From: Pseudomonadota bacterium
GTDB taxonomy: Bacteria > Pseudomonadota > Gammaproteobacteria > Burkholderiales > Burkholderiaceae_D
Length of the DNA stretch: 7,821 nt
Direction of reading: 5' to 3'
Assembly: GCA_023391395.1 (NCBI GenBank)
Contig: JAEWBA010000371.1
Span: 1 to 7,821, forward strand
The translations under genes were made by a program, and so were the position numbers. Numbering within the stretch: position 1 is the first letter of the stretch; every line of letters begins with the position of its first letter. Below, in pieces: positions 5,381-7,821 of the stretch. Under the pieces are notes generated by a model that saw only the letters and a program-made list of their open reading frames with translations, was not told where the DNA came from and searched no databases.

Positions 5381-5905
5381 TCAGAAGCATTGCATCCAGC
5401 CTCCCTGGCGCTGGCATAGTCGCCCCGACCGGTCCAGATAGCCGGGACCTGGACCTTGATAACGCTCGGCGCCGCCGCTCCAGCAGCCGCCTGTATCGCA
5501 GTTGGTAAGCGGGACGGGTGCGGTCGGCCTGGATTTGGCGGTCTCCGGCAGGCGTACTGGGGGTGAAGCGGCAGGGGGAGCCGGCGGCGTGGCCGGCACC
5601 TGAATCAGAGGGACGCCGGGAAGATGCCGCTGCGGCACGGCGCGACGCGTTGACGCGGGCCTGTCTTCGGAGGCTGCGCCAGGGGCCGAATCGCTCGCCG
5701 GAGCGGCGCTGCTGGCCGGGGCTGGCGTTTCTGCCGGGGGCGCCTTGGTTTCCTGTTCCTCGGCGACATTTCTCTCCACGGCGCTTTCCGGTTGGATCGC
5801 CAATGCAGGACGGGCCGTTCCGACGGCAGAGGTGCACGCCGCCAGGAGCGCGCCCAGAGAAAGCGCGGCCGCCAACTGCATCGATTGCCGTATCAGCTTG
5901 TTCAC
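5381..5905 (-). CDS. Predicted lipoprotein with Pro/Ala-rich linker and C-terminal four-Cys motif
   Basis: This 174-aa protein of unknown function should be exported and lipid-anchored. The N-terminus has basic residues (NKLIRQ), a hydrophobic stretch (LAAALSLGALLAAC) and the lipobox LAAC with Cys24, so signal peptidase II should cleave before Cys24. Residues about 45-130 are a low-complexity Ala/Pro/Ser/Glu linker. The last 42 residues form a compact motif: NCDTGGCW, then YQGPGPGYLDRSGRLCQRQG and GWMQCF at the very end, giving four cysteines that could make two disulphides in the periplasm. I recall similar short C-terminal CD-GGCW...C-R-G--MQC motifs in unnamed Burkholderiales proteins. I chose the GTG start at 5903-5905 because GGAGG (5911-5915) lies 5 nt upstream and this gives a clean signal peptide; the frame stays open to 6001, across the terminator hairpin, which argues against a longer form. 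It is convergent with the ketopantoate-reductase-like gene. Confidence 0.82.
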   Translation of the reverse strand: MNKLIRQSMQLAAALSLGALLAACTSAVGTARPALAIQPESAVERNVAEEQETKAPPAETPAPASSAAPASDSAPGAASEDRPASTRRAVPQRHLPGVPLIQVPATPPAPPAASPPVRLPETAKSRPTAPVPLTNCDTGGCWSGGAERYQGPGPGYLDRSGRLCQRQGGWMQCF

Positions 5906-5965
5906 CAGAGCCTCCGCAGTTTCGACCGGAGCACGGGCGCCGTCGTTCGCGGCTGGGAAGAGGAC

Positions 5966-5998
5966 AATAAAAAACCGCTCGCGAAAATGCGCGAGCGG
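5966..5998 (-). terminator. Strong intrinsic terminator (minus strand)
   Basis: A perfect 9-bp stem CCGCTCGCG (5975-5983)/CGCGAGCGG (5990-5998) with a 6-nt loop is followed, reading the minus strand, by TTTTTTATT (5966-5974). On the plus strand no T-run follows, so it acts on leftward transcripts, namely that of the Tim44-domain gene ending at 6172. It also means the lipoprotein at 5905 needs its own promoter within about 60 bp, overlapping the terminator; I could not identify one with confidence. Confidence 0.9.
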
Positions 5999-6171
5999 CA
6001 AAAATGGGTTGACCGGTTGTGGTTTGCCGGGAGTGGCGCGGTCAACCCGGAGGGAGCTGAATCTTGTAGCTGCCGGGGGAAACGGGTCTCAGCCCGCGAC
6101 TGTGGCCGGTGCGGCAACCTGGCCTGCCGGGGAGCGGCGCGCAAACCTTTCGGATACGCGCCGTCAGGCCA
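5999..6171 (-). ncRNA. Structured 3' untranslated region, possible 3'-derived sRNA
   Basis: The 173 bp between the Tim44-domain stop codon and the terminator has no credible ORF but much pairing. Reading the minus strand, a hairpin at 6136-6162 starts 9 bp after the stop codon: GGCGCG/CGCGCC arms extended by U-G and A-U pairs and capped by CC-GAAA-GG, a GNRA tetraloop on this strand only. A small CGGG/CCCG hairpin (6083-6096) follows, then a perfect 10-bp pair GGGTTGACCG (6006-6015)/CGGTCAACCC (6039-6048) right before the terminator. This could be a stabilised 3' UTR or an sRNA cut from it. No known RNA family was recognised. The call is an inference from folding by eye. Confidence 0.35.
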
Positions 6172-7101
6172 TCACTGCACCTGCTGAATGCCCGCCAGTA
6201 CCCAGCCGCCTTGACCGGCTACCGGCTTGGTCAGGTTCCACACCTCGGCAAAAGCTTCGGCGGGAGCGTTCTCGTCTTCGCGGATCATGCCGCTGAACTT
6301 GACGCTGGCCATGTAGTCACCGCCGACGGTTTCCAGGCCCAGCAGATCGGCATCCAGGGACACCACATCTGTGTGGTTTGCGCTAGCGCCGCGTTCTTGC
6401 AATTGCAGCTTGAGCTCGGCGAACATTTCCGGTGTCGTGAACTCGCGGATGTCATTGACCTCGGCCTTGTCCCACGCCGCCTGCAAGCGGATGAAGTAAG
6501 TCTTGGCGTGGCGCAGGAAACCCGCCGTGTCGAAGTCGGCCGGCACGCTCCAGGATGCGGCAGCGGCAGCACCACCCGAAGCCAGCGAAGGCGACTGCAG
6601 CGCGGCCGGCTCGGCATGGGCGCCGATGCGCGAACCGATTTCCGGGGTATGGTTGCCGCCGCTACCCGCGCCGCCGTAGGCCGGCTGCAGACCGCTGTTG
6701 GCGTAGGCATTGCCGGCCTTCTTGCGGGTCAGCATGCGGTAGATGAACATCGCGGCAAAAGCGAGCAAAGCGACCATCAGGATGGTGCTGATGGCGCTAG
6801 CCAAGGCGCCGCCTATACCCAGGTGCGACAGCAGGGCGCCCAGGCCGAGGCCGAGCAGGGCGCCGCCGAGAATGCCCTTCCAGGGGCTGGCCGGCTTGGG
6901 CGGCGTCGCCTGCGCAGCGCCGGGCGCGGCTTGCTTGCTGGCGGCCTGGTTCTGGGCCGGCGCGGCCGGCTGGCGGCTGACGTTTTGCGATTGCTTGCCA
7001 AAGGATCCGCCGCCGCCCATGCGGCGCGCTTCGGCCTGCGGCGGCGCCAGCATGGTCACTGCGGTAATGGCAAGCATCAAAGTGACTAGAAATTTTTTCA
7101 C
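6172..7101 (-). CDS. Tim44-domain membrane protein with signal peptide
   Basis: This 309-aa protein carries a C-terminal Tim44-like domain; bacterial members are of unclear function. Order: signal peptide (MKKFLVTLMLAITAVTMLAP, likely cut after AEA at 23-25), a Gly-rich RRMGGGGSFGKQ segment (26-37) typical of this bacterial group, a Gln/Ala/Pro linker (38-72), a Gly-rich hydrophobic stretch (76-93), a membrane helix (about 100-122) followed by RKK, a low-complexity linker (130-185), then the Tim44-like domain (about 188-309). The domain contains FLRHAKTYFIRLQAAWDKAE, LREF-type IREFTTPEMFAEL, and the closing AEVWNLTKP...GWVLAGIQQV, which resembles the NTF2-like fold. The start is GTG (7099-7101) with AGGAGA 4 nt upstream (7106-7111). 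A -10-like TAATAT and a leader hairpin lie upstream; a structured 3' UTR and strong terminator lie downstream. It appears to be a single-gene transcript. Confidence 0.92.
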   Translation of the reverse strand: MKKFLVTLMLAITAVTMLAPPQAEARRMGGGGSFGKQSQNVSRQPAAPAQNQAASKQAAPGAAQATPPKPASPWKGILGGALLGLGLGALLSHLGIGGALASAISTILMVALLAFAAMFIYRMLTRKKAGNAYANSGLQPAYGGAGSGGNHTPEIGSRIGAHAEPAALQSPSLASGGAAAAASWSVPADFDTAGFLRHAKTYFIRLQAAWDKAEVNDIREFTTPEMFAELKLQLQERGASANHTDVVSLDADLLGLETVGGDYMASVKFSGMIREDENAPAEAFAEVWNLTKPVAGQGGWVLAGIQQVQ

Positions 7102-7122
7102 GCTTTCTCCTGTGGTTATTTT

Positions 7123-7172
7123 TCTTGCGAAGGGCCGCTATGGGCGCCACTCTTCGCAAGACGGCAATATTA
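7123..7172 (-). promoter_or_regulatory. Probable -10 box and 5' leader hairpin of the Tim44-domain gene
   Basis: A perfect 10-bp inverted repeat TCTTGCGAAG (7123-7132)/CTTCGCAAGA (7152-7161) encloses a 19-nt loop, ending 11 nt before the AGGAGA ribosome binding site. A -10-like TAATAT lies at 7167-7172 on the minus strand; the -35 region is only a T-run. If that -10 is used, transcription starts near 7160, so the mRNA would begin almost exactly with this stem. It has no following U-run, so it is not a terminator. It may protect the 5' end, affect translation, or be an operator. Confidence 0.4.
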
Positions 7173-7212
7173 AGGCGGGCAATGCCAAGAAAAAAGCGAA
7201 GCCTATGGAATA

Positions 7213-7240
7213 TTGACTTCGTAAAAAATTGAGATAAAGG
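7213..7240 (+). promoter_or_regulatory. Possible sigma-70 promoter for the ornithine-cyclodeaminase-family gene
   Basis: TTGACT (7213-7218) matches the -35 consensus at 5 of 6 positions; TAAAGG (7235-7240) lies 16 bp further as a weak -10. The spacer is AT-rich (GTAAAAAATTG), unlike the GC-rich surroundings. Transcription would start near 7247, leaving about 53 nt before the ATG at 7300. The -10 is poor, so the exact start is uncertain. Confidence 0.35.
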
Positions 7241-7299
7241 ATGGCTGCACCGCGCCGGAACACGGATTACACTCGGTGTTTCTTTCTGTCGAGGTATCC

Positions 7300-7821
7300 A
7301 TGCTCATCCTGAATGCGGACCGGACCGCCGCCATACTCCCCTTCGCGCGCCTGGTTCCGGCAGTCGCGGAAGCGGCGCTGGAACTGGCAAGCGGCGCCCT
7401 CCATGCGCCGGAACGGCAGGTTGTCCCTATCGATCCCGCGAGCGTCCTCCTGAGCATGCCGGCGATCGGACGCGGCATCGGCGCCATCAAGGTCATCACC
7501 ATCCATAATGACAACGCGCGCCACGGCTTGCCGATCCTGCAAGGCGAAGTCATCGTATTCGACAGCGCCACCGGCCGGCGTCTCGCCATGCTGGACGGGC
7601 CCACGGTCACGGCGCGGCGCACCGCTGCGGTCAGCCTGCTCGGCATCGAAAAGCTGGCGCCGGCCAAACCGTCCTCCGTCATCCTCATCGGTGCCGGCGT
7701 GCAAGCCGCGGCCCATGTCCAGGCGCTGATCGAGTACTTCGGCGTGAAGCGTTTCTGGGTGGCCACACGCAATGCGGACGGCAGCCGGAAATTTTGCGAA
7801 GCGCTGCGCCAGCACCATGAG
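7300..7821 (+). CDS. Ornithine cyclodeaminase/mu-crystallin family enzyme, N-terminal part (runs off right edge)
   Basis: 174 residues are visible of an NAD(P)-dependent enzyme in the ornithine cyclodeaminase/mu-crystallin family. Family landmarks are HAPERQVVPI (35-44), AIKVITIHNDNARHGLP (62-78) with Lys64 at the usual substrate-binding lysine, GEVIVFDSATGRRLAMLDG (82-100), PTVTARRTAAVSLLG (101-115), and the start of the Rossmann dinucleotide-binding fold, ILIGAGVQAAAHVQAL (128-143). The LDGPTVTARRTAAVS wording resembles enzymes annotated as delta1-pyrroline-2-carboxylate/delta1-piperideine-2-carboxylate reductases (hydroxyproline, proline or pipecolate metabolism) more than true ornithine cyclodeaminases; that is inference from partial sequence. 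The ATG at 7300-7302 has GAGG 5 nt upstream (7291-7294). It is divergent from the Tim44-domain gene with a 198-bp gap. The C-terminal half and neighbours that would settle the substrate lie outside the window. Confidence 0.9.
   Translation, partial: MLILNADRTAAILPFARLVPAVAEAALELASGALHAPERQVVPIDPASVLLSMPAIGRGIGAIKVITIHNDNARHGLPILQGEVIVFDSATGRRLAMLDGPTVTARRTAAVSLLGIEKLAPAKPSSVILIGAGVQAAAHVQALIEYFGVKRFWVATRNADGSRKFCEALRQHHE

Noticed and set aside
6083..6096. Minus-strand GGGCTGAGACCC, reminiscent of a TPP riboswitch CTGAGA element
   Set aside because: The partner element (CCTGATCTGG-like) is absent, and the downstream gene is a lipoprotein behind a terminator.
6065..6130. Plus-strand similarity to a cobalamin riboswitch (GGGGAAAC...CAGCCCGCGACTGT)
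   Set aside because: The core resembles the GGGAA...CCCGC-ACTGT part, but the B12-box (CAGGA-ACCTGCC-like) is missing and no plus-strand gene lies downstream.
6109..7089. Long plus-strand open frame of 326 codons opposite the Tim44-domain gene
   Set aside because: It is antisense to a gene with a clear signal peptide and domain; its translation is low-complexity and Gln/Arg/Gly-rich, as expected of a GC-rich shadow frame.

Overview
The window is GC-rich (by eye roughly 60-65%), densely coded bacterial chromosome. Most genes are single units or two-gene operons separated by short gaps with ordinary Shine-Dalgarno sites, and codon use looks uniform. The protein set (a MerR-TipAS regulator, a DUF488 protein, a PaaI-type thioesterase, a short MscS channel, a ketopantoate-reductase-like enzyme, a signal-peptide Tim44-domain protein and a cysteine-motif lipoprotein) fits a betaproteobacterium of the order Burkholderiales, perhaps Oxalobacteraceae. 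That placement is inferred from overall protein character, not from a marker gene. No rRNA, tRNA, CRISPR, transposase or phage gene was found.

Layout. On the minus strand, a MerR-family regulator with two tandem TipAS-like domains (493-1536) is followed 26 bp later by an MFS exporter that runs off the left edge (1-466). A textbook MerR-type promoter/operator with a 19-bp spacer sits just upstream (1557-1587). This looks like a self-regulated, drug-sensing efflux operon. A 370-bp gap (1537-1907) follows. It holds the operator and a REP/MITE-like region with inverted repeats, including a near-perfect 22-bp palindrome. Next, on the minus strand, come a hotdog thioesterase (2320-2724) and a DUF488 protein (1908-2303), probably one operon. 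Divergent from them is a 36-residue small ORF with a very good ribosome binding site (2847-2957).

On the plus strand are an MscS-type mechanosensitive channel (3124-4224) and a 2-dehydropantoate 2-reductase family enzyme (4391-5371). The latter converges, with only 9 bp between stop codons, on a minus-strand proline/alanine-rich lipoprotein with a C-terminal four-cysteine motif (5381-5905). A strong minus-strand intrinsic terminator (5966-5998) and about 170 bp of structured, non-coding sequence separate that lipoprotein from an upstream minus-strand gene for a Tim44-domain membrane protein (6172-7101). Divergent from that gene, the N-terminal half of an ornithine cyclodeaminase/mu-crystallin family enzyme (7300-7821) runs off the right edge.

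Most genes are ordinary housekeeping or accessory functions with no evident shared pathway. The best leads are the tandem-TipAS regulator plus efflux pump with its operator, the unlisted 36-aa ORF, the structured 3' region ending in a terminator, and the palindromes in the 1666-1858 repeat region. I see no clearly novel multi-gene system.
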